Translations under genes and position numbers: made by a program
Part shown: positions 28,439 through 36,242 of the stretch, piece after piece
Layout: every line of letters starts with the position of its first letter
Position numbering within the stretch: position 1 is the first letter of the stretch
From: Limnohabitans planktonicus II-D5
GTDB lineage: Bacteria; Pseudomonadota; Gammaproteobacteria; Burkholderiales; Burkholderiaceae_C
NCBI RefSeq assembly: GCF_001270065.2
Contig: NZ_LFYT02000004.1
Location: forward strand, 62,001-126,000
Direction of reading: 5' to 3'
Length of the DNA: 64,000 nucleotides
The notes under the pieces: model-generated
What the model saw: only the letters and a program-made list of their open reading frames with translations
The model's database searches: none
What the model was told of the DNA's origin: nothing

Positions 28439-29530
28439 ATGAGCCTCAAATGCGGCATCGTGGGTTTGCCCAACGTTGGCAAATCCACCCTTTTCAACGC
28501 CCTGACCAAAGCTGGCATCGCCGCTGAGAACTACCCTTTTTGCACCATCGAGCCCAATACCGGCGTGGTCGAGGTGCCCGACCCGCGCTTGCAGCAGTTG
28601 TCCGAGATCGTCGAGCCCGAGCGCATCGTGCCGGCCATTGTGGAGTTTGTGGACATCGCCGGCCTGGTGGCCGGAGCCAGCACGGGCGAAGGCCTGGGCA
28701 ACAAGTTTTTGGCACACATCCGCGAAACCGACGCCATCGTCAACGTGGTGCGCTGCTTTGAAGACGACAACGTGATCCATGTGGCCAACAAGGTCGATCC
28801 GATTGCCGACATCGAGGTCATTCAAACCGAGTTGTGCCTGGCCGATCTGGCCGCTGTGGAAAAAGCCATCCACCGCGTGAGCAAAATCGCCCGCTCTGGC
28901 GATAAGGACGCGGTCAAGCAAATGGCGATCCTGGAAAAGTGCCAAGCAGCGCTGAACGACACCCAGCCGGTACGCACCATCGACTTCAGCAAGGAAGAAC
29001 GCGCCGAACTCAAGCAGTTCTTCTTCATCACGGCCAAACCCGCCATGTTTGTGGCCAACGTGTCGGAAGACGGCTTTGAGAACAACCCCTTCCTCGACCG
29101 CCTCAAGGCCTTTGCCGCCAAGCAAAACGCGCCCGTGGTGGCCATTTGCGCCAAGATCGAAGCCGAGTTGTCCGAGATGGATGACGCAGACCGCCTCGAA
29201 TTCTTGAAGGAACTGGGCCAGGACGAGCCCGGCCTGAACCGCCTGATCCGCTCGGCTTACACCTTGCTGGGCCTGCAAACCTACTTCACTGCGGGCGTGA
29301 AGGAAGTGCGTGCCTGGACCATCCATGTGGGCGACACCGGTCCGCAGGCGGCTGGCGTGATCCACACCGACTTTGAAAAAGGCTACATCCGCGCCCAGAC
29401 CATCGCGTTTGACGACTTCATCACTTACAAGGGCGAGCAAGGTGCCAAAGATGCGGGCAAGATGCGCGCCGAAGGCAAGGACTACGTCGTGAAAGATGGC
29501 GATGTGATGAACTTCCTGTTCAGCTCCTAA
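28439..29530 (+). CDS. ychF: Redox-responsive ATPase YchF
   Basis: Obg-related P-loop ATPase of 363 residues (OLA1/YchF) that binds ATP in preference to GTP and associates with ribosomes. G1 motif [15 protein letters not shown] at the N-terminus, G3 [10 protein letters not shown], a central helical region and a C-terminal TGS domain ending VMNFLFSS are visible. TAAAAT at 28399-28404 may be its -10 element. Followed by a strong terminator. Confidence 0.97.
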   Translation: MSLKCGIVGLPNVGKSTLFNALTKAGIAAENYPFCTIEPNTGVVEVPDPRLQQLSEIVEPERIVPAIVEFVDIAGLVAGASTGEGLGNKFLAHIRETDAIVNVVRCFEDDNVIHVANKVDPIADIEVIQTELCLADLAAVEKAIHRVSKIARSGDKDAVKQMAILEKCQAALNDTQPVRTIDFSKEERAELKQFFFITAKPAMFVANVSEDGFENNPFLDRLKAFAAKQNAPVVAICAKIEAELSEMDDADRLEFLKELGQDEPGLNRLIRSAYTLLGLQTYFTAGVKEVRAWTIHVGDTGPQAAGVIHTDFEKGYIRAQTIAFDDFITYKGEQGAKDAGKMRAEGKDYVVKDGDVMNFLFSS

Positions 29531-29585
29531 GGGCTGAACAGCAACTTCTGTGGCAACGGCCCCACCGGGGCTGGCCAAAGTGATG

Positions 29586-29610
29586 AGCCCTGTTTCGACA
29601 GGGCTTTTTT
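29586..29610 (+). terminator. Intrinsic terminator after ychF
   Basis: Perfect 8-bp stem AGCCCTGT / ACAGGGCT around a TTCG tetraloop, followed by TTTTT. Its right edge touches the stop codon of the convergent small membrane protein gene. Confidence 0.92.
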
Positions 29611-29851
29611 ACATCTGTTGCCGCTGCGAGGGCGGCACGGCTTGAGCGGGTTTGAGCAAAGCCCAGGCTGACCAAAGGCCTGCGCCGGCCATGATGGCGC
29701 CTTTGGCCCAGGCGTGCATCGCGTCTGAATTGGCCGATTCGGCCGGATCGGCCAAAAGGCCCAGCACCGCACCTGCCAGCAGCAAGGCCCAGCTTGCTGA
29801 GCGCAGGGCGTCCAAAGCGGCGTCCCAATGGATGATGAATGGCTGTTTCAT
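29609..29851 (-). CDS. Small two-helix membrane protein under LexA-box control
   Basis: An 80-residue protein of unknown family with two hydrophobic segments, about residues 17-34 and 47-66, joined by a short acidic loop, and a Pro/Gln/Arg-rich C-terminus. ATG at 29851 follows AGGAAG. The promoter region 38 bp upstream carries a consensus LexA box overlapping the putative -10. Small SOS-induced membrane proteins are known to stop division (SidA, DidA) or depolarise membranes (TisB), but I see no sequence link to them. Function is therefore open. Confidence 0.75.
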   Translation of the reverse strand: MKQPFIIHWDAALDALRSASWALLLAGAVLGLLADPAESANSDAMHAWAKGAIMAGAGLWSAWALLKPAQAVPPSQRQQM

Positions 29852-29888
29852 GCTGTCTTCCTGAGTGTTTCAGAGGTTGATCAGTTTA

Positions 29889-29920
29889 CTGTATAAAAAG
29901 ACAGCTGTACATATTGTCAG
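29889..29920 (-). promoter_or_regulatory. LexA (SOS) box overlapping a promoter for the small membrane protein
   Basis: CTGTATAAAAAGACAG at 29889-29904 fits the CTGT-N8-ACAG LexA consensus and its A/T-rich core exactly. Read on the minus strand, CTGACA (29920-29915) and TATACA (29895-29890) form a promoter with a 19-bp spacer (18 if TTATAC is taken); the -10 lies inside the LexA box. The next minus-strand gene starts at 29851. Confidence 0.8.
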
Positions 29921-29968
29921 TTCACGACGGACATGTTGGCCAGGCATGGGGCTTGTGCCAACGCTGAC

Positions 29969-30975
29969 AAACGTCGGACTCTTCGAGTGCCGACCTACGG
30001 GGTGCTTTGTAGGTCGGCGGTCGCAGACCCCGACAAAAGCCCGCTGTTGCAGGTCGGCGGTCGAAGACCCCGACGGATGTGGGCAAACCGGCAAGACATG
30101 AATGAGGCGCGTGGTTGGCGCGGTAAACGTCGGACTCTTCGAGTGCCGACCTGCGGGGTGCTTTGTAGGTCGGCGGTCGCAGACCCCGACAAAAGCCCGC
30201 AGTTGCAGGTCGGCGGTCGCAGACCCCGACGGATGTGGGCAAACCGGCAAGACATGTACGAGGCGCGTGGTTGGCGCGGTAAACGTCGGACTCTTCGAGT
30301 GCCGACCTACGGGGCATTGGTTTTTTGTATGTCGGTGGTCGAAGACCCCGACATGGGCCTGGTGAAGCCCACAAACGTTGAATCAGGATCGCGCCCAAGC
30401 CCACAAACGTCGGACTCTGCGAGTGCCGACCGACGGGGCATTGGTTTTTTGTAGGTCGGTGGTATAAGGCCCCGACATGGGCCTGAGAAGCCCACAAACG
30501 TTGAATCAGGATCGCGCCCAAGCCCACAAACGTCGGACTCTTCGAGTGCCGACCTACAGGGGGACATGTATTTGCAGGTCGGTGGTCGAAGACCCCGACA
30601 TGGGCCTGGTGAAGCCCACAAACGTTGAATCAGGATCGCGCCCAAGCCCACAAACGTCGGACTCTGCGAGTGCCGACCGACGGGGCATTGGTTTTTTGTA
30701 TGTCGATGGTCGAAGACCCCGACATGGGCCTGAGAAGCCCACAAACGTTGAATCAGGACAGCGCCCAAGCCCACAAACGTCGGACTCTTCGAGTACCGAC
30801 CTACGGGGCATTGGTTTTTTGTAGGTCGGTGGTCGAAGACCCCGACATGGGCCTGAGAAGCCCACAAACGTTGAATCAGAATAGCGCCCAAGTCCACAAA
30901 CGTCGGACTCTGCGAGTACCGACCTACGGGGCATTGGTTTTTTGTAGGTCGGTGGTCGGAGACCCCGACATGGGT
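29969..30975. repeat. One-kilobase array of eight REPIN-like stem-loop pairs
   Basis: Eight units begin with ACGTCGGACTC at 29971, 30127, 30283, 30417, 30530, 30654, 30777 and 30900. Each carries a reverse B-type hairpin, a 6-18-bp spacer and one or two forward A-type hairpins (GTAGGTCGG..CCGAC). The first two are exact 156-bp repeats; the others are 113-134 bp with a shared CCCACAAACGTTGAATCAG spacer. The repeated frames that run through it code only for periodic nonsense, so I treat the array as non-coding. Apart from the array, 29921-31051 holds no gene. Confidence 0.93.
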
Positions 30976-31051
30976 GCGCGTAGACCGTTCTGTTCATGCA
31001 GTAAGCTTGCCAGTCATCATTCCGTGAAATTTTTGGCAGGAAATCGGGACC

Positions 31052-32740
31052 ATGTCAGACACGTTGAACCACACTTCATCCAACCCCGTGGCCGCTTGGG
31101 TTCAGCAGGCTTTGGCGGCCTGGCAGGGCGGGCAGCGCCAAGAGGCGCTGGCTTTTTTGCGGCAAGCCCATGCGCACGCCCCTGATGATGCAGAGATCGA
31201 GTCCAATTTGGCGCGGGTTGAATTGGGCGTGGGCCTGGTCGAAGTTGCCAGGCACCGGGCGGCCAACCTGGCCTTGAAGCTGCCCCAGGCCCAGGCTTTG
31301 GAACATGAGTTGGCGCAGGCTTACCTGGCCATGGCGCGTCCACCGGCACTGGCCGGGCGGTTTTATGCAGGTGATGCCGCGCAACTGGCCCATGATGTGG
31401 ACGCCGCTTTGGCGCAAGCCACGGTCGTGCAAGCCCCTGCAGCAGACACGCCGCCCAAGGTGCTGGTGTTGCCGCATGCCGGGCATGTGTATTCGGGCGG
31501 CATGGCGGCCCAGGGCTATGCCTTGCTGCGCCCGCACTTGCAGCGCATCCGCAAAATCGTCATCCTGGGGCCGACCCATCGCATGTCCGTGCAGGGCGTG
31601 GCACTGCCAGGTGTGGGCAGTTTTGCAACGCCCCTGGGGTCTGTGGAGGTGGATTCTTTGGCCGCGCATGCCGTGGCGGATTTGCCGTTTGTCGTGTCTT
31701 TGCCCCAAGCCCATGCGCAAGAGCATTGCCTGGAAGTGCATTTGCCCTTCATTCAGCGGCTGTGGGCCGGGCAGGACATGCCCCGGGTCTTGCCGCTGCT
31801 GGTGGGGGCAGTGTCCCCAGAAGACGTGGCCCGGCTGCTGGCGCGCATCTGGGGCGGGGACGACACGCTGATCCTCATCAGCACGGATTTGTCGCACTTT
31901 CACCCCTATGAGCAAGCACGCCAAATGGACCTGGCCACCTGCGCGCAGGTGCTGGCGCTGGGCGTGGGGCTGAACCACCAGCAGGCCTGCGGGGCCACGC
32001 CATTGAATGCCGCTTTGCTGCAGGCGCGCACGAGAGGGCTGCAGGTGCAGCAGCTGGGTTATTGCAACTCGGGCGACACGGCAGGCAACACACCTGAAGG
32101 ACGCCAGCGCGTGGTGGGTTATGCCAGTTTTGCCCTGTATGAACATGCCGCCCCCAGCGCGGCAAATGGTCTGGACGCGCAAGCCGGTGCTCAGCTTGTG
32201 CAACTGGCGCGCCATGGTCTGCACCGCGCCACAGCGGCCGAGCCTGTGCCAGCGCCCGAGGTCGTGGCGTTGTCAGCGCCAGGTGCCAGCTTTGTGACCT
32301 TGACACAAGCGGGTCAGCTGCGCGGCTGCATTGGCAGCTTGCAGGCGCACCGTGCTCTGCACGATGACGTGTTGGCCAATGCCCAGGCTGCCGCCTTGCA
32401 AGACCCCCGCTTTGCCCCCGTGACAGCACAGGAGGCACCCACTCTGGCCGTTGAGGTGTCGGTTTTGACGGCACCCGAGCCGCTACCCTTTGCCAACGAA
32501 TCGCATGCCCTGTGGCAGCTGCAGCCGCATGTGCATGGGGTGATCTTCAGCTGTGAGCACCAGGGGCGGGCCTACCGCAGCACGTTCTTGCCGCAGGTGT
32601 GGGCGCAGCTGCCCGATCCGCGCAAGTTCATGGCCCAGCTCAAGCGCAAGGCCGGACTGCCTGCGGACCATTGGTCGGATGCGGTGCGACTGTCGGTGTA
32701 CCGGGTGCAAAAATTCACCGAGGCGGACCATGCAGCCTGA
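31052..32740 (+). CDS. TPR-MEMO-AMMECR1 fusion protein (AmmeMemoRadiSam systems A and B)
   Basis: A 562-residue, three-part protein. Residues ~10-95 are helical TPR-like repeats (QEALAFLRQAHAHAPDDAEIE). Residues ~98-370 form a MEMO1 domain, related to extradiol dioxygenases, with LPHAGHVYSGG, GPTHR, EVHLPF and STDLSHFHPY carrying the metal-ligand histidines. Residues ~380-560 are an AMMECR1 domain with the conserved LRGCIGSL motif. The two domains are separate genes in many bacteria; here they are fused and followed by the radical SAM partner, which starts 11 nt before the stop. ATG at 31052 follows AGGAAATCGGGA. The reaction of the system is not established to my knowledge. Confidence 0.92.
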   Translation: MSDTLNHTSSNPVAAWVQQALAAWQGGQRQEALAFLRQAHAHAPDDAEIESNLARVELGVGLVEVARHRAANLALKLPQAQALEHELAQAYLAMARPPALAGRFYAGDAAQLAHDVDAALAQATVVQAPAADTPPKVLVLPHAGHVYSGGMAAQGYALLRPHLQRIRKIVILGPTHRMSVQGVALPGVGSFATPLGSVEVDSLAAHAVADLPFVVSLPQAHAQEHCLEVHLPFIQRLWAGQDMPRVLPLLVGAVSPEDVARLLARIWGGDDTLILISTDLSHFHPYEQARQMDLATCAQVLALGVGLNHQQACGATPLNAALLQARTRGLQVQQLGYCNSGDTAGNTPEGRQRVVGYASFALYEHAAPSAANGLDAQAGAQLVQLARHGLHRATAAEPVPAPEVVALSAPGASFVTLTQAGQLRGCIGSLQAHRALHDDVLANAQAAALQDPRFAPVTAQEAPTLAVEVSVLTAPEPLPFANESHALWQLQPHVHGVIFSCEHQGRAYRSTFLPQVWAQLPDPRKFMAQLKRKAGLPADHWSDAVRLSVYRVQKFTEADHAA

Positions 32741-33821
32741 CGCCCCATACCCCGCCCGCTGGTGGCAAGTGCTGGCCGATGGCCGCATGCAGTGCGACCT
32801 GTGCCCGCGTGAGTGCAAGCTGCACGAGGGGCAGCGCGGCTTGTGCTTTGTGCGCCAGCGCGTGGGCGATCAGATGGTGCTGGACACCTATGGCCGCTCG
32901 AGCGGGTTTTGCCTGGACCCTGTTGAGAAAAAGCCGCTCAACCATTTTTATCCGGGCAGCAGCATCCTGAGTTTTGGCACTGCGGGGTGCAACCTGTCGT
33001 GCAAGTTCTGCCAGAACTGGGACATCTCCAAAAGCCGCGATGTGGACAAACTGGGCCAGCGCGTGATGCCCGCAGACATTGCCGCCGCCTGCGTGCAACT
33101 GCAAACGCCCATGGTGGCCTTCACCTACAACGATCCGGTCATCTTTGCCGAGTACGCCATCGACACCGCGCAAGCTTGCCGCGCCGCAGGCGTCAAGTCG
33201 GTGGCGGTCACCGCGGGCTTCATCCATGATGCGCCCCGGCGTGAATTTTTTGCCCACATGGATGCGGCCAACATCGACCTCAAGGCCTTCACCCAGGACT
33301 TCTACAGCCAATGGTGCGCCGGAGATTTGAGCAACGTGCGCGACACCCTGGTGCATGTGCAGCACGCCACCGACTGCTGGCTGGAGGTCACCACCTTGCT
33401 GATTCCCGGGGCCAACGATTCAGATGCCGAGCTCACGGCCCTGTCGCGCTGGATGGTGCGTGAACTGGGCCCCGATGTGCCGCTGCACTTCACGGCTTTT
33501 CACCCGGACTACAAGATGCAGGACAGGCCCCGCACCCCGCCTGAGACGCTGGCCCGTGCACGGCGCATCGCCATGGGCGAGGGTCTGCGCTTTGTCTACA
33601 CCGGCAACGTGCACGATGCCCAAGGCGGCACGACCTTTTGCCCGCAATGCCAATCACCCGTGTTGGTGCGTGACTGGCACCTGGTCACGCACAAGGCCTT
33701 GCAGGGCAACCGCTGCGGCCACTGCGCGCACCCCTTGCCTGGGCACTTTGCGCCCGAGGGGCAGGCCTTCAAACCTTTTGGACGTCAACGCATTCCTGTG
33801 CGGTTTCAGGCGGCGCCTTGA
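32730..33821 (+). CDS. AmmeMemoRadiSam system radical SAM enzyme
   Basis: A 363-residue radical SAM protein with the iron-sulfur motif C87-X3-C91-X2-C94 (CNLSCKFC), an N-terminal cysteine cluster (CDLCPRECKL..C) like that of pyruvate formate-lyase-activating relatives, and a C-terminal zinc ribbon (CPQC ... CGHC). It forms a two-gene operon with the MEMO-AMMECR1 fusion, overlapping it by 11 nt. The family is defined by this association; its substrate is unknown. Confidence 0.92.
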   Translation: MQPDAPYPARWWQVLADGRMQCDLCPRECKLHEGQRGLCFVRQRVGDQMVLDTYGRSSGFCLDPVEKKPLNHFYPGSSILSFGTAGCNLSCKFCQNWDISKSRDVDKLGQRVMPADIAAACVQLQTPMVAFTYNDPVIFAEYAIDTAQACRAAGVKSVAVTAGFIHDAPRREFFAHMDAANIDLKAFTQDFYSQWCAGDLSNVRDTLVHVQHATDCWLEVTTLLIPGANDSDAELTALSRWMVRELGPDVPLHFTAFHPDYKMQDRPRTPPETLARARRIAMGEGLRFVYTGNVHDAQGGTTFCPQCQSPVLVRDWHLVTHKALQGNRCGHCAHPLPGHFAPEGQAFKPFGRQRIPVRFQAAP

Positions 33822-33903
33822 CTGAAAGAGGGGGGTGCCAAGTCACCCCTTATAGATTCGGCCTGATGAAGTCTGAACTGTGTGTTTCAAGCTGGGAGGA
33901 TTT

Positions 33904-33976
33904 TGTGGGAGCTTGCAGCCAAGCGAAAAGCCTGTGGTCCACAAGCGTCTGATCGCCAGCAGGGCTAGCTCCCACA
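33904..33976. repeat. REPIN-like inverted repeat (TGTGGGAGC family)
   Basis: TGTGGGAGCT at 33904-33913 is mirrored by AGCTCCCACA at 33967-33976, with internal complementary stretches, giving a 73-bp inverted pair. The ends resemble the REP sequences common in Pseudomonas. It differs from the GTAGGTCGG family, although a degenerate GTCGG..CCGAC hairpin follows at about 34024-34047. The rest of 33822-34184 shows no gene. Confidence 0.6.
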
Positions 33977-34184
33977 AAGCGCAAGGCTGCAGTCACCCTG
34001 CAGACTTCAAAGGGCCGGATCAATAGGTCGGCTGCAACAGATCCGACATGCAGAATTGATTTCAATCCAAGCTCGCAGGGAAGTCGCGCCGGACCCATAC
34101 CCCGGTAAACCGCCATTCCAGCACCGGCGCTGAGCCATGAAAAAAAGTGGCACGATGGGTTGTACGGGGATACCTGATTCGACA

Positions 34185-34670
34185 TCATGACGTACTGTTT
34201 AACCGCTGGTCATAGAGCCATTTGCGAATCACTTGTGCGTGAATGCCTTGGCTCAGTGAATGATCCGGGTTGATGATCACATTGGTCTCTTCAGGCACGA
34301 TGACCGAAGGGATCACGAGGATGGGATGCTTTTGCTCTTTGATCCAAAGATCGCCCACATCAAGGCTGGCCATGCCAGCGGGCTCTGCATCCCACCCCAC
34401 AGGCACATCCGATGGAGAAAGCTCCAGTCGTTTTGCCCAGACATTGGGGGGAATATCGATGCGAACGAGATATCGGTTCAACGGCAGGCTCGCGGCACCC
34501 AGATGCACCAGTGTCTCAAGACAAGCCAGTGCAATATTGCTTGAGGTGTAAACGGCAGCCATGCCTTTTCTGTTCCACCGCCCCCCTGTCTGCTTGGCAC
34601 CCGTCCCACACAGACTGTTCGCCTTGTAGTGAGGTGACTCGGTCGCTATTCGCCAAGTGTTAAACGCCAT
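34185..34670 (-). CDS. RES-domain toxin (NAD+-degrading family)
   Basis: A 161-residue RES protein with the conserved GGRWNRKGMAAVYTSS arginine motif, a tyrosine and glutamate (SNIALACLE) that form the active site in the family, and a C-terminal PSVIVPEETNVIINPDH. Characterised members (such as MbcT) deplete NAD+. Start is ATG at 34670, overlapping the antitoxin stop as ATGA; a TTG one codon earlier is also possible. Order antitoxin then toxin is typical. Confidence 0.9.
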   Translation of the reverse strand: MAFNTWRIATESPHYKANSLCGTGAKQTGGRWNRKGMAAVYTSSNIALACLETLVHLGAASLPLNRYLVRIDIPPNVWAKRLELSPSDVPVGWDAEPAGMASLDVGDLWIKEQKHPILVIPSVIVPEETNVIINPDHSLSQGIHAQVIRKWLYDQRLNSTS

Positions 34671-35167
34671 CAAGCGTAGGCCCCTGACTGCATCCGAGCG
34701 AGCACATCGGACACCAGTTCCTGCCCTTGAATGGTGTCCATGAAATGCGCTGGCTTTTGCCCGCCAAGCGCTCCCAAGGGTTGCTCAAGCCATTGAGCAA
34801 TCCAGTGTGCGGCGTTGAACCCCTTGGGGTTACCAGACTCTTCAACCATGGTCTGCACCTGACCAATCAACTTTTGAAGACCAATCATCCGCTCAGACAA
34901 TGCCGTTGGAAGCAACTCATCCTTGGAGGTTTTGCGCTTCATGGTGGAAGGCGGGAAATCCAGGGTGATGTAGAGAGAAGATTTCGTGATTCCCATGTCA
35001 ATGATGGTCATATCCACAACATCAGGTGCGACGCGCTGACGAATCAATTGCACCCGCTCAGCGGCAGACGCTCGGAAAATGCCCTTGTAATCGACCTTGG
35101 GGGGTGATTTTCTACGCGCAATTGGAAGCGTTTTTCTATTGGCAGACTCAATGGATTGACGGGGCAT
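34670..35167 (-). CDS. Xre/MbcA/ParS-family antitoxin
   Basis: A 165-residue protein whose C-terminal 60 residues match the MbcA/ParS toxin-binding domain (GGQKPAHFMDTIQGQELVSDVLARM split across the family motif). The N-terminal half contains a helix-turn-helix-like Xre region and a basic start. It should neutralise the adjacent RES toxin and autorepress the operon. Four-nt overlap with the toxin gene. Confidence 0.88.
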   Translation of the reverse strand: MPRQSIESANRKTLPIARRKSPPKVDYKGIFRASAAERVQLIRQRVAPDVVDMTIIDMGITKSSLYITLDFPPSTMKRKTSKDELLPTALSERMIGLQKLIGQVQTMVEESGNPKGFNAAHWIAQWLEQPLGALGGQKPAHFMDTIQGQELVSDVLARMQSGAYA

Positions 35168-35236
35168 GATGACTCCTTTGAGCCTTCATGATAGACCAAA
35201 TGAGCCTATGGAGGCGACGACCCCGGTAGGGACATG

Positions 35237-36172
35237 TCAATCGACCGGCTTGTACCCCGAGAGCGCTTGCTGAACTCGCCTCAATGACCCCAATCGGGGA
35301 TGCACACAGGTCGAGGCCGTCAACTTGATGTCCGCATGTCCCAGCATGTCGGACACGGCCTTGATGTTGCCGCTCCGCTCAAGCATCACCGTGGCGCTGG
35401 TGTGGCGCACGCGGTGCGCACTCACCGTGTATCCCAAATGCCGCGACAAAGCCTCGAATGCGCGGCTGATGTGCTCGTCCAGCATTCGGGGTGATTTGAT
35501 CCTGCCTGGCGTCAGCAAGGGCAGGCAAAACACCTGGTCATCTGGCTTGACCGGCAGGCCCGACTTATGGCCAATCTCGGCACGTAGTTCACGCAACTCC
35601 TGGCTGATCCACGCTGGCACAGGAACAAGCCATTCCCGTTGGGTTTTTGACCCATCTGACGACATAAGCAGGGCTGAACGCGAGAGCAGCACATGCTCCC
35701 ACTTCAGTTCAACAATCTGACGCCGACGCATGCTTGTGAAGTGCATCACCGAAAACAACAAACGCCAAAATTTTGTTGGATTCAATCCGCTCACACTGTC
35801 TGATTCAAGTATGGCCATGGTGCGCTTGTACCAAGTGGAGGGGACTGTTTTCGGCCGCTTGACGCCCACAGGAGCTGGCCCAACTTTGACGAAGGGCTGG
35901 GACTGGATGTGGCCTTCAGCAAGGGCAAAATTGATCAATGCTCGAAGGTGGCGACGGTGCTTGTTGTAGCTGGTCGCCCGCATGCGCTCCAGGCACCAAA
36001 CGCGGTGCGAGAGCAGCACTTCTACATTCAAGTCTTCAAGGGGTGCAGCAGCCACGGTGAAGCGTTCCAGGCAACGGATCGCATCTTCGTAGGACCGCAC
36101 CGTGGATGGCCTCAAGAGTTTGTATCGGGTGTAAACAGCGAGAAGGTCACGCAAGTCAAATAACTGATTCAT
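35237..36172 (-). CDS. Tyrosine recombinase-like integrase with Cys in place of the catalytic Tyr
   Basis: A 311-residue protein with an N-terminal SAM-like core-binding region (YTRYKLLRPSTVRSYEDAI) and a C-terminal phage integrase domain. First catalytic Arg in SMRRRQIVELKW, HxxR box in AHRVRHTSA and the LGHADIKLT box are intact. At the position of the nucleophile the sequence reads STCVHP: C289 (codon TGT, one base from TAT) replaces the tyrosine. The ATG at 36172 (MNQLFDLRD) fits; the open frame upstream crosses the terminator at 36184. Probably inactive for strand cleavage, or recently mutated. Confidence 0.85.
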   Translation of the reverse strand: MNQLFDLRDLLAVYTRYKLLRPSTVRSYEDAIRCLERFTVAAAPLEDLNVEVLLSHRVWCLERMRATSYNKHRRHLRALINFALAEGHIQSQPFVKVGPAPVGVKRPKTVPSTWYKRTMAILESDSVSGLNPTKFWRLLFSVMHFTSMRRRQIVELKWEHVLLSRSALLMSSDGSKTQREWLVPVPAWISQELRELRAEIGHKSGLPVKPDDQVFCLPLLTPGRIKSPRMLDEHISRAFEALSRHLGYTVSAHRVRHTSATVMLERSGNIKAVSDMLGHADIKLTASTCVHPRLGSLRRVQQALSGYKPVD

Positions 36173-36174
36173 AG

Positions 36175-36211
36175 ACGAAAAAAAACGGCGCAGTAAAAGT
36201 GCTGCGCCGTT
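36175..36211 (-). terminator. Intrinsic terminator for the CAP lipoprotein gene
   Basis: A perfect 10-bp stem (AACGGCGCAG 36184-36193, CTGCGCCGTT 36202-36211) runs into a T tract when read on the minus strand. It follows the stop of the CAP-domain gene by about 30 nt and precedes the integrase start. Confidence 0.88.
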
Positions 36212-36242
36212 AAAGCCCCAACTGGGGCAGGGAGGAAAAGTA

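Noticed and set aside
29870-30250. Possible SOS gene on the plus strand downstream of the LexA box
   Set aside because: Only repeat units follow on that strand; the promoter elements point to the minus-strand gene.
29966-30997. Long repetitive reading frames (up to 200 codons with RRTLRVPTYG-type periods) and a CRISPR-like look
   Set aside because: The frames exist on both strands only because the stem-loop repeats lack stop codons; unit lengths (113-156 bp), internal hairpins and conserved rather than unique spacers rule out a CRISPR array.
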